A DNA stretch of 64,000 nucleotides, taken from the NCBI GenBank assembly GCA_022457155.1, contig JAJGOT010000113.1, positions 682,001-746,000 of the forward strand, given 5' to 3'. Below the pieces are notes generated by a model. It searched no databases. It was not told the origin of the DNA and worked only from the letters and a program-made list of their open reading frames with translations. Numbering within the stretch: position 1 is the first letter of the stretch; every line of letters starts with the position of its first letter. The stretch is from Cladopsammia gracilis (lineage: Eukaryota > Cnidaria > Anthozoa > Scleractinia > Dendrophylliidae). The translations under genes and the position numbers were made by a program. Shown here piece by piece: positions 35,295-47,495 of this stretch.

Positions 35295-36276
35295 ACAAAT
35301 CATAGCTGTAACAAAAGCAAAAATTGTTAATAAATAAAGCAAAACAAATAACATCAATACACATCTAAAATGCAACACCTGACATGTAACGGCACCAAAG
35401 AACAATTTCGCACCGGTTTTTTAAATTAATTATCAAATGTTTTAAACATGTGTGTAGTAAATTACCGACCATCTTTTTCCGAGTGATAGGCGTGAGAATT
35501 TTGTTGTGGGAGTGCCAGGATTTCCAAAGGCAACCCGATCTATTCCAAAGATGTTCGAAGTTGTATTTTTATGAACAGTTAAGGCTGATAGCTCAAATCT
35601 GTAAGTTAGGCATGAGAAATTGCTCCATAGGCGTGAGTTGGTGTGAGATCGGAGTTTTGGACTTTGTAAAGATCTTTATTAATATTAACAACTTCCAACC
35701 CACAGACAAACGTGTGAGTTAACAAATCAATAACATGCATGTATAGTGTAATATCATGTATATAGTAATATCATGCATGTATAGCTAGTCACTCCTACTA
35801 TGGGTCTGGCGAGTTTTGTGTGGGAACCGGGACGGATAATCCATCTACTGGTAAATAAACAGAAATAACAAGTATAAGCACGCCTGCTAAAATACATGTA
35901 CATGTAGTTATTGTTAGCATCGTTTGCAAACATACAACAGTATTATTGTACGTACAATGTAGGAGTAGTGAAGGTAAATTCAAGACTTTGTAAAACAGTA
36001 AGTCTTGTAGGATATTTTGCTGGGAACCCAAGCATTTTGTATGTTCTAAAATATGAGAATGAGCCCAAGACCTCAGGTATATTAAGGCCTGGGTCAGTTA
36101 CGGTACATCCAAATATTAAGGGAGGTTGGCTATCTCATAAAGTACGGAACATATTGATATGAAACTTGGGCAAAGGCTTAAACTTAATGCAAAAGTTGAT
36201 TTTGATATGAAGATGTCCAGAAACGGTCACGCAACTGATTAAAGTATCAAATTTCTATGTTTTTCTTTATGCTAAT
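35295..36276. other. Gene-free stretch
   Basis: Short AT-rich direct repeats (TGCATGTATAGTGTAATATC near 35735). I looked here for an HPGG-encoding cytochrome b5 exon on the minus strand and did not find one. Confidence 0.4.
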
Positions 36277-37690
36277 AGTCTGGTCGTTGGGCATTTTGAC
36301 CGGGAAAAAAATGGTATAAAGATGATTTTTAGCGGAGCACTTGCCAGGCCGAAGGCCTGGCAGCGCAGCCCCATACTCATAGAACCAGAACCTGTGCCCG
36401 TCATTTTTCATGGTCATGGCTAGCGAAATGTTTCGCGGGCGCGCGTGTGCCCGCCCTCCTTCCGCCTTCACGCAGGACCGGACTACTGCAGCTCCGCCGT
36501 CGCGCAGGACTAACTCGCGGGCGCGTATGACGTCGCAAAACATGCGCGTACGACGTCATGTTGAAACCAAAGCGAGGCTTTGTTTTTCGCGCGGTTACAC
36601 GGCCGAATGTCACGTCAGCTAGAAAACACTTTGATGTTTCGCTGTAAATTTACTAAGCGGAGAAAACCGTTTAAATTAAAGGCGTTATTTCTCTGAATAT
36701 TTCGCGGTTTGCTACTCAAGACAAGGATACTAATTAAGGGATACTCAGAAGCCGCTTTAGTGGAAAAAGACGAGCTTTCAGGGATAAAATCTTGCTTCGA
36801 GGAACTTCATGTATTACGTTTTTATCAAATGCGGGAGATGTTTGTTTTCTACGATTTCAGAACCAGAAGCGGAGATTTGAATTTCCAAGCAAGCGAGGAA
36901 ATTAAAGGTAAAACAGATTACAGTTTTCGATGAAAATTTATGTTGATATCAATCTGTGAGTGACTTTTTATTGGTGTTATTGTTAGTTTTGGAGAATTGA
37001 TTTTAAAACGTGCTTAAATTCAGTTGTATCGATCTCTTGAATTTCATCGAAGAAGGCTTGAACTCGATCAGCTACAATTAAATGGTACGCGTTTTGCTTT
37101 TAAACGTAAACTAATGGAGATTTGAATAGATTTTTTCGAAAGAAGATTGTGTTGTCCATTTTTATGTGTTTGTTCATTCATTAGATAGTTTGAAAAGCGA
37201 TTTTATGTAAACAAAACAAGACTTTGATTTTATAGTACAGTTCTATCTTCACTCGCATCGCCTTAAGCAAATATGTTTGTGTATTTTTGCAATTTTTGAT
37301 TTTCAAATCAGTTTCTCGGGCAATTTTTGACAAACAAAAACTGTATTTTATTCGGAAACTAGTGGTACTAGTTATTCTAGACAGAGAAAAGTTGTTTTTG
37401 TGAACTTTTGTACGGTCTATAAAACTGTACTGTGCAGACGGTCGCGTAATAAGCTTCTTACTGTTTTTGAGAATTGCTCTCCAGTAAAATTGAAAATAGC
37501 CCGTTCGTCAATCTTAATTCTTGTGCTTCCAACCTTTCACCTTAGTTAAGTTTCACCTTAGTTAAGCTTGTTCAAAGTGCGACGCTGTTAGGCTTGGGCT
37601 ATCTATATATATTACACCACATAAGCCAAATGTGCCATAGAAGAACATATCCAAAATCCTCAAAAATCCCCTTTGGGGAAAATGTTTTAT
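36277..37690 (+). repeat. Older ~130-bp repeat split by copy 3 of the 1.2-kb repeat
   Basis: TAGTCTGGTCGTTG...AAAAAAATGGTATAAAGATG (36277-36330) and CATATCCAAAATCC...CCCTTTGGGGAAAAT (37650-37683) are the two halves. An uninterrupted copy lies on the opposite strand at about 41862-41985. The comparison gives the insertion junctions of the 1.2-kb repeat directly. Confidence 0.8.
36331..37611 (+). repeat. Unclassified 1.2-kb interspersed repeat, copy 3
   Basis: It begins AGCGGAGCACTTGCC and ends in (TA)n before TTA. A TTA flanks both sides, a possible 2-3 bp target duplication. Relative to copy 1 it has an extra GC-rich segment around 36455-36545 (repeated CGCGGGCGC/ACGTC). No conserved ORF. 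Confidence 0.82.
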
Positions 37691-38049
37691 GAGTATTTGA
37701 ATATTTTGAACATTTTTGCATGTTTTTGAATGGAAAAAGTTAAGTAAAAAAGAAAGGATTTTATGGTGACTTTTGGCGGATCATTCACCTTCATTGTAGA
37801 AAATGCAAAGTCTAAGTTGCTGAAAATTGTTACTTTACTATGAACTATAATAGTCATTACCGCATTACCTCTGGTATGAGCACAATCCCCCCCCCCCCCC
37901 CAACCCTGCAATAGTAGAGTCCTCTTAAAATAGGAGTGGGTTTGTACCCGGGAAAGGGCCAGAAAATGTCTGAAAAAATAATTCTGGAATTGTTGATTGG
38001 CCCTGCATATTTCTCAAAGAAATTAAAAATAGCAAGTTTACTTTTAATT
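37691..38049. other. Gene-free stretch with a C run
   Basis: A run of about 14 C lies near 37888-37901. Nothing else seen. Confidence 0.35.
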
Positions 38050-38902
38050 AACTACTGAAGCACGATTTCTACATTATATGTGCCGGCATTGCCTTCGTTG
38101 TTGAGGGTAACCTTCTCGGCATTTTGACAACTTTCTCCTTTGCAGTCTCCACAGGCTGTTACAGTTTAGTCCATGTTTACGACAAGAGCAACTGTTACTG
38201 CCACATGGATTTCTGGCAGAAAGTTTGCATTTCATCTCACAAACTTCAGTGCTACATCCAATTCTGTCAGGACGAGCGTTAATATGGTATCAGCAAGTTT
38301 CCAAACCCATTGCATCGGATCCAGGTCATTGGTTGTGAGCTTGAACCAAAGTCTGTAGTTGGAAGCTTCTGTAGATCAATTGGTGTTTTGCTTGTCGACA
38401 CCATCTCCATGTATTTAGCGTGCTGTAGACTGCTCAAAGAATCATCTGCTCTGCCTCCATAGAAGATAACATATAACCGGATACCAGCTTTGCCAATCTG
38501 TTCCACTGTCGCCTCAGGATTAGTCATTAAGAAGAATATCTGCTACAATTCTTCTGATTGTTTTATCTTCTTCAAAAGACTGGTTTTGCCATGCCCATAT
38601 GTTTCAGAAGTGGTGTTGCAACCACTCCATGCATGGATCAACAGGAGATGGGATGAAACTACTTTGCCAGCTTTGTTAACAAGGTCTTGAATTTTCAACA
38701 CCTTCAAACCATTCTCTGATCTCTTTGCCTCTGAATGGAAGTATATATCAGCAATATTCTGGTTCCAGTGGTACATCAAGAGGACAAGTACATCCGTGTC
38801 ATCTGCTACTACACTTACTTCCCTTCCTTGAATTGCACATCCCACTATCATTGTGTCAGCATCTCCAGTACTGTTGTGCACCATCTGACCATCAGCTTCC
38901 AA
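38050..38902 (-). pseudogene. Degraded PIN-like / Cys-rich domain gene
   Basis: The 5' part (38546-38902) reads through a block with VVADDTDVLVLLMYHW and HAWSGCNTTSETYGHGKTS, which has the spacing of a PIN/FEN-type acidic motif. An in-frame TAG (38543-38545) interrupts it, and the same frame continues to about 38330 (GKAGIRLYVIFYGG). After frameshifts, a C-terminal Cys-rich segment follows near 38130-38250 (NPCGSNSCSCRKHGLNC) and then ACGDCKGESC, ending near 38052. Similar proteins are multicopy in cnidarians and fish as I recall them, which suggests transposon origin. I cannot assign a function. Confidence 0.6.
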
Positions 38903-40986
38903 GCATCAACTCAGCAACGCGATAAACTGATAGGTCTGAAGCTTGGTTACCATTAATATTGTTTCATAAACTGTTCGCGCGCACAACAAAGGCGAATTGC
39001 TGTGGAAAAGGACTTCAGTGCACGTACCTCGGTCGCGCTGCGATGTTCATTTTCCACTGAGAAGTGGGTCTGCCTAGTCTCCTAGGCAGCTATTAGGGTC
39101 GCAACGCAACGAGCCAACACCGGCTGGGTAGGAAACTAGGGCCTTACACGAACTAAACATAAACGAGCAATGAGCGCTTTTCCATAAAAGATTAAGATTT
39201 CTGAACAATGTTGAATTGCAAATTATCAGCCTAAAACTCTGGCGAAACGGAAACGCAAGTTTTAAACATTTTAAATGGCGGGCAAACTAACGTTGCGTGG
39301 TCAAACGAGCTTGCAAGTATAGACGCAAATTGTTCGCAACTGGTAAAAAAGCCATTTCATTGCAATCATACCAAAGGAAACTCACAATTGACCAAGCTCC
39401 CATCTGGCCTTGTAGCTCAGTGTAAAAAACGTGCAGGAGACTGGAGGGTCAGAAGGTATTCGTATTTGGCATTTACTTACACGTTTAGTGCTACCTGCAC
39501 GCGGTGGGTGAATTCGTGCTTCTCTATGATTCTCTAATTAAGAACTAAGCAGGGATGGCGCATATCCCATTTTAATAAACGCAGCAATCTGGCGCTGTCT
39601 ATAGTCTGGCTTTGAACAAATCGCCTACTCCTGTAAAAAAAATCATTTTTTTTTTTGTATTTTATTTTCATATTTACATTCACAGTGATGGGAATTATAG
39701 TATTAGATTTAGGACATATAGGCATCTACGGCATCGTAGACTGCAAAAACGTCCGTATTTTTGCGCGTCCACGCCGAAAAAACGGTGAGTCTGAATATGG
39801 AGAGTGAGACTGGAAAAAGACGCTCTACGGGGGCGCGAGGCTCGCGCATGACTTTTTTGGAGTTTAGTACAGTCAACTCCTGCGTGGCGGACATTAAGAA
39901 CTTCATGACTGGCTCCAAGGAAAACGGTAAGTTTTGTTTAACATCGAGGTTCGAGGGGAAACAACACTCACTGTTTCCCGTGGTATACCTCCCGACTCCA
40001 AAATTGTAAAAACACAATCTTTTTGTGCTGCTGGCACACAAATATGCCGCACTACCTGATCATGTGCGAGTCGAAAGTTCAAGTTGTTGTTTCCCAAGAG
40101 AGTTAGTGAGTTTTGTAAACTTTTGTTCGCCCAATTGGGCGTTAGACTGTTTTGATCCATGGCACATGACAAGTTTTTGTCCAATCAAAAGAGACGTTTG
40201 AGTTGGGAAGAATAACAACTCGGTTTAACGGACATCCCGTGATTACGAACAGATATTGGAAGTGCTGGCGAATAAGATTTACTGAAAAACCCATCCCGCT
40301 AATACGGACTCACTACGTAAAGCTAACCAGTTATTCCGTTATCAATAAGGCGTCCGAGGTGGTCCAGGCCGTTGTTATCTCAGGTCTTCCTAGCGATACC
40401 TCCATAACGATGATTATTTTAAATGAGTAGCAATGTAATTAAGATACACTCAGAGCCAGAAAATATTTCATTAAAAGTACGTTTATATTGATGAAAAAAT
40501 GTTTGGGGGGGGGGGGGGGGGGGCATTGGAGCCCGCTCGAACTTTGAAGTTGTGTCGTTTCAAAACAGTCGACGCAATGACCACCAAATTTGGTGACTTT
40601 TCCTAAAATTTATCTGGAAACATTTTCACGTTAGCGTCCTTGGTTCACCAACATTGACGTTTCCATAGCAACCGCTTTTTGACACCTATGTTGTACAAAA
40701 TTAGCATTTTTCGCTTTAATCATGATTATTTCAAAGTCTTTTATTTAATTTTTAATTCCATATAATTTAGCGATAATTGATCAAATTATGTATAATTGTT
40801 CATTAATTAAGGTTAATTAACTGTAATTTTAGGAAAATATGGAATATGAAATGAAATCCAGGATGGTGGATTTACTACAGGTCGTTTCTCTCTATAATTT
40901 CATTATTGGTTCATATTTTGGATTGTAAAACATTTGCCTACAATAAACTAAGCTTTAGCAGTCCATTTGCTTTATTTTTCGGTGTT
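38903..40986. other. Gene-free repeat-rich stretch
   Basis: Several small frames on both strands (39709-40184) overlap without motifs. CCTTGTAGCTCAGTGTAAA at 39415 resembles a tRNA A box and may be a decayed tRNA-type SINE head. A run of ~19 G is at about 40505-40523. Confidence 0.4.
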
Positions 40987-41364
40987 TTTTTTACCGAAAT
41001 AAACACGTTTGGACTTATCTAAGATGGCGGATCCAAGATGGCGGATAATAAAATGGAAAATTTCTTTCTAGTATATTAGCTGTCTGTTTAATTCCATTAT
41101 CTTTAAACATTTATTGTCAAAATATCATAAAAATGTCCTTTTCACTTGAGAAAGCTTGTTTTGAATTCATTAGGTACATGACAAGCCATAATTTGCGAAT
41201 TTAACTGTCCCAATTTTTAAGAAAATGTACACATCCCCTCTATGACGTCACATGCTGTTACCATAGCAACAAGGTGTACGAATTCATTAACTTTTCTTCC
41301 TGCATCCGCCATCTTGGATCCGCCATCTTAGATAAGTCCAAACGTGTTTATTTCGGTAAAAAAA
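40987..41364. mobile_element. MITE with ~59-bp perfect inverted repeats
   Basis: TTTTTTACCGAAATAAACAC at the left is matched at the right by GTGTTTATTTCGGTAAAAAA. The arms continue unbroken through TTGGACTTATCTAAGATGG and CGGATCCAAGATGGCGGA. Each arm therefore carries two AAGATGGCGG-like motifs, a sequence resembling the YY1 site. No ORF. Confidence 0.9.
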
Positions 41365-42002
41365 CTTTTCTTCCTGCATCAATATGTGAAAGTTTGGTAT
41401 GAACGCTACCATTTGCTTCAGAGATATGCCTTATAGAGCGTTTCAGTTGGTTATTTCATTGTATATGACATCATAATGACGTCACTGTTATAGTTAACAA
41501 CACCAACAGTGTTGGTAAACATAAGACTTTTATCAAATAGGTAGCTGTTAAAGTTTTGTTGTTATATGTTGAAAATTGATAAAAATATTGATGAGACTGT
41601 TTTAGCCAATAAAATCGACTATATGACGTCATAATGACGTCACGATATGTCATTATGACACCAAAGTATCTGTAGTTACTAGAATTCATGACAGCACTAT
41701 CCTGTGTAAATTTGGTGGCCATAGCATAAGCAGTTTCAAAGTTACATAAGGGGGGCTTCTGGAGCCCTGTCCCAGACGGTCAAAAAAAACCCTGTCTGGA
41801 TAAGGTTAATGCCAAACAATAAGAAATATTAAAATATAAATAAAAAATTTTCCCCAAAGGGAATTTTTGCGGATTTTGGATATGCTGTTCTACTCAGAAT
41901 TCTGCTTCGTTTGATACCAAAACCAGCTTTATACCATTTTTTTCCGGGTAGCACCTAATTTTTACTCTTCAACGACCAGACTATAAGTGCAGGAGAACTT
42001 AA
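41365..42002. other. Gene-free stretch with paired TGACGTCA motifs
   Basis: ATGACGTCATAATGACGTCAC at 41621-41642 and CATCATAATGACGTCACTG at 41469 carry CRE-like TGACGTCA half or full sites. The uninterrupted copy of the older ~130-bp repeat is at 41862-41985 on the minus strand. Confidence 0.5.
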
Positions 42003-42328
42003 GGTGGCTCCCAACAGTTTCCAGCACTTTCCAAGACTTTGATTTTGATGGGTCATTAAAACCACTCTTTATCAGTTGATGTTACAATCATGATATCAAA
42101 CGAATGCCCAATGATTGGTGAACACGTTGTTATCATTTTTGTGACACAATATGTTACTATAGCAACAGTATAACGTGCTGAAAACACCCTTAATTTTAGC
42201 TTTAAGTGTTAATAACTCAAAAATGACTCGGTTAACCCCATTTTTTATTGTCGAATTTTGATCAGTAGGATATGATGCAACTTTTGGCAAATTTTAAAAA
42301 AATTCTGTAGGTGGGGTTCCGAGCCACC
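42003..42328. mobile_element. TTAA-flanked element A, 326 bp
   Basis: The left end GGTGGCTCCCAACAG and right end GTTCCGAGCCACC are each flanked by TTAA. No ORF of note. Its right end faces the left end of element B. Confidence 0.8.
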
Positions 42329-42348
42329 TTAAATTTTCGAAAATTTAA

Positions 42349-43511
42349 GGTGGCTCGGAACCCCACCTACAGAATTTTTTAAATTTTGCCAAAAGTTGCA
42401 TCTTATCCTATTAGTTAATTTTCATGGGGAAAAATATATTTAGTGATAATCGGGCTTAAATGAACCCCACTTTTTTTTAACAAAATCGCACCCTGTGAAA
42501 AATTTTTGCTATTATATTTGTGTTAAATTTCTGGGATCAACTTACATTGACTTAGTACATACCCTTACCAAGTTTCAGCAAAATCGTTGGAGCAGAAATG
42601 CGGAAGAATTAACGCCATCAAAATTTAGCCCTAAAATTCTCTTAAAATTTTAAATAGTTCATGCTCTATGACTAAACAATCTACGAACTCAAATTTCTGG
42701 GAGAAGCCTTCCCAGTGCTTGGTAAATCTGAATTATAAGCCGATTGCAAATCTTGCGAACCGTTAAAAAGTATTCACTAGTTCTGCAAATATTATAAAGT
42801 GCTCCAAAACCTGCTCAAATCTCCAATGCTGCGTTTTCCGTCATTTTTCGAAAATTATCCTGCAGTTTGGTGTCAAACTCCTTCCACATGAATTTCAAGG
42901 TACTGCAATACTTTTACATCGATCGTTTTTTGCTTAGGGGGGCTTGCATTTGGAGAAATAGTTGTTTTTTATAAGCTGCTCCGCATCTGAGCTCAGGCGA
43001 AGCTGACAAGCAGTTTTCAGAGTTCTGTTTATGAATACTAAATGAGCACGTGTGGAATTTATTCTAAGAATTCGCACCTCCATTAGGGGGAGGGGGAGGG
43101 GGGGCGAACGAAATATGCGCGCTAGTTACGTACCCCAGGAGGGGAGGGAGCATGTACGCTCCATTAGAAGTTTCCATGGTGTGCAATGTTTTTAAATGCG
43201 GGGACGACTACGCTGACTACGCGCGCATACCACGTACGCCCCCCTAACTAAGGTGCGAATTCTTATAACAAATTCAACACGTGCTCATTTCGCAGTTCAT
43301 AAACAAAACTCTGAAACCTGCTTGTCAGCTTCGCCTGAGCTCAGATGCGGAGTAGTTTATAATCCCAACAACTATTTCTCCAATTGCATATTATTACTAA
43401 ATAATAGCTGTAAGTTTTCGCAAAGTTTTAGAAGCATCGCTTTAGAGCCGGAAAAGTTATGAGACAAAGTTTGTCATAGACGAGTGCGCCCGAAATAACA
43501 ACGGAGCCACC
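42349..43511. mobile_element. TTAA-flanked element B, 1163 bp
   Basis: The left end GGTGGCTCGGAACC and right end CGGAGCCACC are flanked by TTAA. It is non-coding. The right half contains a large hairpin: about 42960-43085 is the complement of about 43245-43375 with arms >100 bp (landmarks CATCTGAGCTCAGGCGAAGC and its complement, ATGAGCACGTGT/ACACGTGCTCAT). Confidence 0.78.
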
Positions 43512-44403
43512 TTAATGAACCAAGGAGACATTGGATGGCTTTCAACTATCTGCTTACAACTAGTACTACGATTCATCTGCCGGACTTGATATTGGCTGCT
43601 TTATATCCATTTTCTTTTATCTAGCTCAAAAGACCAACTTGATAGGTTTATTACATTAATTGTGGACAGTTTAATACGTTGGGTACGCAGATGTTTCCTT
43701 GACTTTGTCGGCCGATATCTAAACTATGTAAATGAACCGGTCGAGTCTTATTTCCTTAAAGTCACATTTTTGCAGGAAACAGAAAACATTTTTTTTAATT
43801 AGCGTCTTTTTCAGTCGTTTTTCGAATTGACAGAGTTACAAGACCAATTATGTTTAGTTGGTGAGCGCGTTTCTAGACTTTCTAGAAAAATCTGTCCGCT
43901 TGTCGCAAACAGTGCAATGCTCTACTGCTCATAAAAGCGGTCCGCATCAGTGCTGTTTAAAAAAATGAATCAAAAGCTCCTGCAAGGGAACTCGTGAATA
44001 CGACATGCTCTATATATTGCTGGCTCATATTTTTGCCACCCTTTACTACAAAAAGGTATCGAAATGTAGTCAAATTCATTAAAGAATAGACCAATCAAAG
44101 GCCAAATCGAACTGTTACTGCAACCGGTCTTGTCCTGTGTAATTAGTTAAGTACGCAGATGATTCCTTGATATTGTCGGCCCTACTTCAAAGCCTTGCAA
44201 TTGAACCAGTCTTGTTTTATTTCCTCCATTGGTCTCTTATTATACCTTTCTTACAAGAACTCATGAAGCCCTTTAGTGATCATTGTCTCTTCTAACAGTT
44301 ATGACTAATTTAAATGTGGAATCATTTCCTATGACAGATTTATATATTTATTTATTTTCGACCTATAACGTAACGAATTTGCTTTTGGTTTCTCGCAATG
44401 CAG

Positions 44404-44460
44404 GGAAAGTCCCGGATTTATCAAGTGTGACTACATGTACAATTGACAAGACGCGTTGTG
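44404..44460 (+). other. Candidate microexon, unit 1 (57 nt)
   Basis: It is preceded by a pyrimidine-rich TTGCTTTTGGTTTCTCGCAATGCAG and followed by GTGAGTACTT, a near-consensus acceptor and donor. It would encode KVPDLSSVTT-like sequence in phase 0. No parent gene was identified. Confidence 0.35.
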
Positions 44461-45531
44461 GTGAGTACTTTGATTCTGTGCAGCCTTCATTTTTAATAGT
44501 TTTGAATAGGAGTTTATAGAAAACGTCCTAGGAACTACATGTTCAATGGGAAATATTAACAAAATATTGACAAAATAGATCATTTGTGTTTTGTATCAAG
44601 GCTGGTTCTATGTTACTTAGAACTGCAGCCATGCAAATAACTAGTTATTTGACTTCAGTCAAACCGTCGCACAGCTGTTATCACTTTTTGAACGTTACGT
44701 ATCCCTTTTGTTATTTCAACGCTACCTTTACTCATCTTACAAAGAAACCAGGAATATCTTATTCAGTGATTTCTGCTGTGTGAATCTTGATATTTGAAAA
44801 TCTAGACTTGATACACCGCCCGTGTCGACGTTATTTCGCGCTTTCATGATCTTTTCATAATTAGCTGAGTTACTAAGGCACGATATTAGAACTGATTTCC
44901 AATCGACTAAAGTCATATATTTTGGCAGGAAACAGAAAACATTTTGTTTTGATTTTTAATTAGCGTATTTTTCAGTCGTGTTTCGAATTGACAATATTTC
45001 AAGAGCAATTATGTTTAGTTGGTGAGCGCGTTTCTAGAAAAATCTGTCCGCTTGTCGCAAACAATGCAATGCTCTACTGATCATAAAAGCGGTCCGCATG
45101 CTGATTAAAAAATAAATCAAAAGCTCCTACAAGGGAACTCGTGAATACGACATGCTCTATATATTGCTGGCTCATATTTTAGCCACCCTTTACTACAAAA
45201 AGGTGTCGAAATGTAGTCAAATACATTAAAGAATAAACCAATCAAAGACCAAATCGAACCGTTGCTGCAACTAGTCATGTCCTGTGTAATAAGTTAGGTA
45301 CGCAGATGATTCCTTGATTTCTAAGCTTTGCAATTGAACCAGTCTTGTTTTATTTCCTCCATTGGTCATTTTTTATACCTCTCTTAAAAGAAGTCATAAA
45401 GCCCTTTAGTTATCATTGTCTAACAGTTATGACTAACTTAAATGTGGAATCATTTCCCAAATAACATCTAAATATCTATTTATTTTCGACCTATAACGTA
45501 ATGAATTTGCTTTTGGTTTCTCGGAATGCAG

Positions 45532-45576
45532 GGAAAGTCCCGGATTTATCAAGTGTGACTGTACAATTGACTTGTG
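45532..45576 (+). other. Candidate microexon, unit 2 (45 nt)
   Basis: Same borders (GCAG before, GTGAGT after) as unit 1, shortened by internal deletions. Confidence 0.3.
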
Positions 45577-46672
45577 GTGAGTACTTTGATTCTGTGTAGC
45601 CTTTATTTTTAATAGTTTTGAATAGGGGTTTTAGGAAAATAATTCCTACGAACTAGAATGGGAAATATTAACAAAATAGTGACAAAATAGATCATTTGAG
45701 TTTTGTATCAAGGCTGGTTCTGTTACTTAGAACTGCAGCAATGCAAATAACTAGTTATTTGACTTCAGTCAAACCGTCGCACAGCTGTTATCACTTTTTT
45801 CACATTACGTATCCCTTTTGTTATTTCAACTCTACCTTTACTGATCTTAGAAAGAAACCAGGAATACCTTATTCAGTGATTTCTCTGGTGTGAATTTTGA
45901 TATTTGAAGATCTAGACTTAATACACCGCCCGTGTCGACATTATTTCACGCTTTCATGATCTTTTCATAATTAGCTGAGCTAGTAAGGCATGATATTAGA
46001 ACTGATTTCCATTAGAATAAAGTCATATTTTGGCAGGATACAGAAAATATTTTGTTTTGTTGTTTAATTAGGGTCTTTTTCAGTCGTTTTTCGAATTGAC
46101 AGAGTTACAAGAACAATTATGTTTAGTTGGTGAGCGCGTTTCTAGAAAAATCTGTCCGCTTGTCGCAAACAATGCAATGCACTACTGATCATGCACTACT
46201 GATCATAAAACTGACCCGCATGCTGATTAAAAATTAAATCAAAGGTTCCTGTAAGCCAACTCGTGAATATGACATGCTCTACATATTGCTGGCTCATATT
46301 TTAGCGATCCTACCCTACAAAAAGGTGTTGAAATGTAGTCAAATACATTAAGGAATAGACCAATCACAGGTCAAATCGAACTGTTCCTGCAACTAGTCGT
46401 GTCCTGTGTAATAAGTTTGCTACGCAGAAGATTCCTTGATATTGTCGGCCTTACCTCAAAGCTTTGCAATTGAACCAGTCTTGAATAAATTCCTCGTCTG
46501 ATCATTATTTATATCTCTCTGACAAGAAATCATAAAGCCCTGTAGTTATTATTATCTCTTCTAACAGTTCTGTGTAAGTTAAATGTGGAATCATCTTCTA
46601 TGTAACATCTATATATCTATTTATTTTCGACCTATAACGTAATGAATTTGCTTTTGGTTTCTCGAAATGCAG

Positions 46673-46728
46673 GGAAAGTCCCGGATTTATCAAGTGTGAC
46701 TAGTGTACAATTGACAAGACGCGTTGCG
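46673..46728 (+). other. Candidate microexon, unit 3 (56 nt)
   Basis: Same borders. Its length is not a multiple of three, unlike units 1 and 2. Confidence 0.3.
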
Positions 46729-47370
46729 GTGAGTACTTTAATTTTGTGTACCCTTTATTTTTAACAGTTTTGTAAGGGGTTTATAGCAAATGTCCTACAA
46801 ACTACTGTAAGAAAAAACAACAAAATAGTAACAAAATAGATTATTTGAGTTTTGTATCAAGGCTGGTTCTGTTACTTAGAACTGCAGCCATGCATGCATT
46901 CAGTCAAACCGTCGCACAGTTGTTATCCCTTTTTCAACGTTACGTATCCCTTTTGCCATTTCAACGCTTCCTTTACTGATCTTAGAAAGAAACCAAAAAT
47001 ACATTATTCAGTGTTTTCTCTGGTGTGAATTTTGATATTTGAAGATCTAGACTTAATACACCGCCCGTGTCGACATTATTTCGCGCTTTCATGATCTTTT
47101 CATAATTAGCTGAGCAAGTAAGGCATGATATTAGAACTGATTTCCATCAGACTAAAGTCATATTTTGGTAGGAAACAGAAACCATTTTGTTTTGTTGTTT
47201 AATTAGCGTCGGTTTTCGAATTGCCAGAGTTACAAGAGCAATTATCTTTAGTTGGTGAGCGCGTTTAGAAAAGAGAAAATGTCCGTTTAAACAAACAATG
47301 CAATGCACTGCTGATCATAAAAGTGATCAGCATGCAGATTAAAAATTAAATCAAAGGCTCCTGTAAGCCA

Positions 47371-47495
47371 AAAGATAAAAATAAAAATAATAAAATAATA
47401 AAAAACCAAATCAGTTTCTGTATTTAACCAGTCTGTTTGTGTAAACAACTACAGGTGTCTTAGGTTCCGTAAACACCTATCCGGATATATTTTAA
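47371..47495. other. Array end and short AT-rich spacer
   Basis: The third unit breaks off in an A-rich stretch near 47370-47400. Confidence 0.35.

Larger units (their letters stand above)
43524..47370 (+). repeat. Tandem array of ~1.13-kb units, three copies
   Basis: The landmarks recur in order: GCAGGAAACAGAAAACATTTT, TTTAGTTGGTGAGCGCGTTT, CTGTCCGCTTGTCGCAAAC, ACATGCTCTATATATTGCTG, GCAGGGAAAGTCCCGGATTT, TCAAGGCTGGTTCT and ACACCGCCCGTGTCGAC. The GGAAAGTCC block sits at 44404, 45532 and 46673, giving spacings of 1128 and 1141 bp. A fourth, diverged unit lies at 50330-51060 beyond an insertion. Each unit contains a short segment with splice-site-like borders (separate entries). Confidence 0.88.

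Noticed and set aside
36247..36622. GC-rich overlapping ORFs on both strands
   Set aside because: They lie in the GC-rich head of the 1.2-kb repeat and are not shared between copies.
39709..40184. Overlapping minus-strand ORFs of 110 and 93 codons
   Set aside because: No motif, mutually overlapping frames and a plus-strand shadow; chance is the simplest explanation.
43253..43462. 69-codon plus-strand ORF
   Set aside because: It lies within the right arm of the large hairpin of element B and has no motif.
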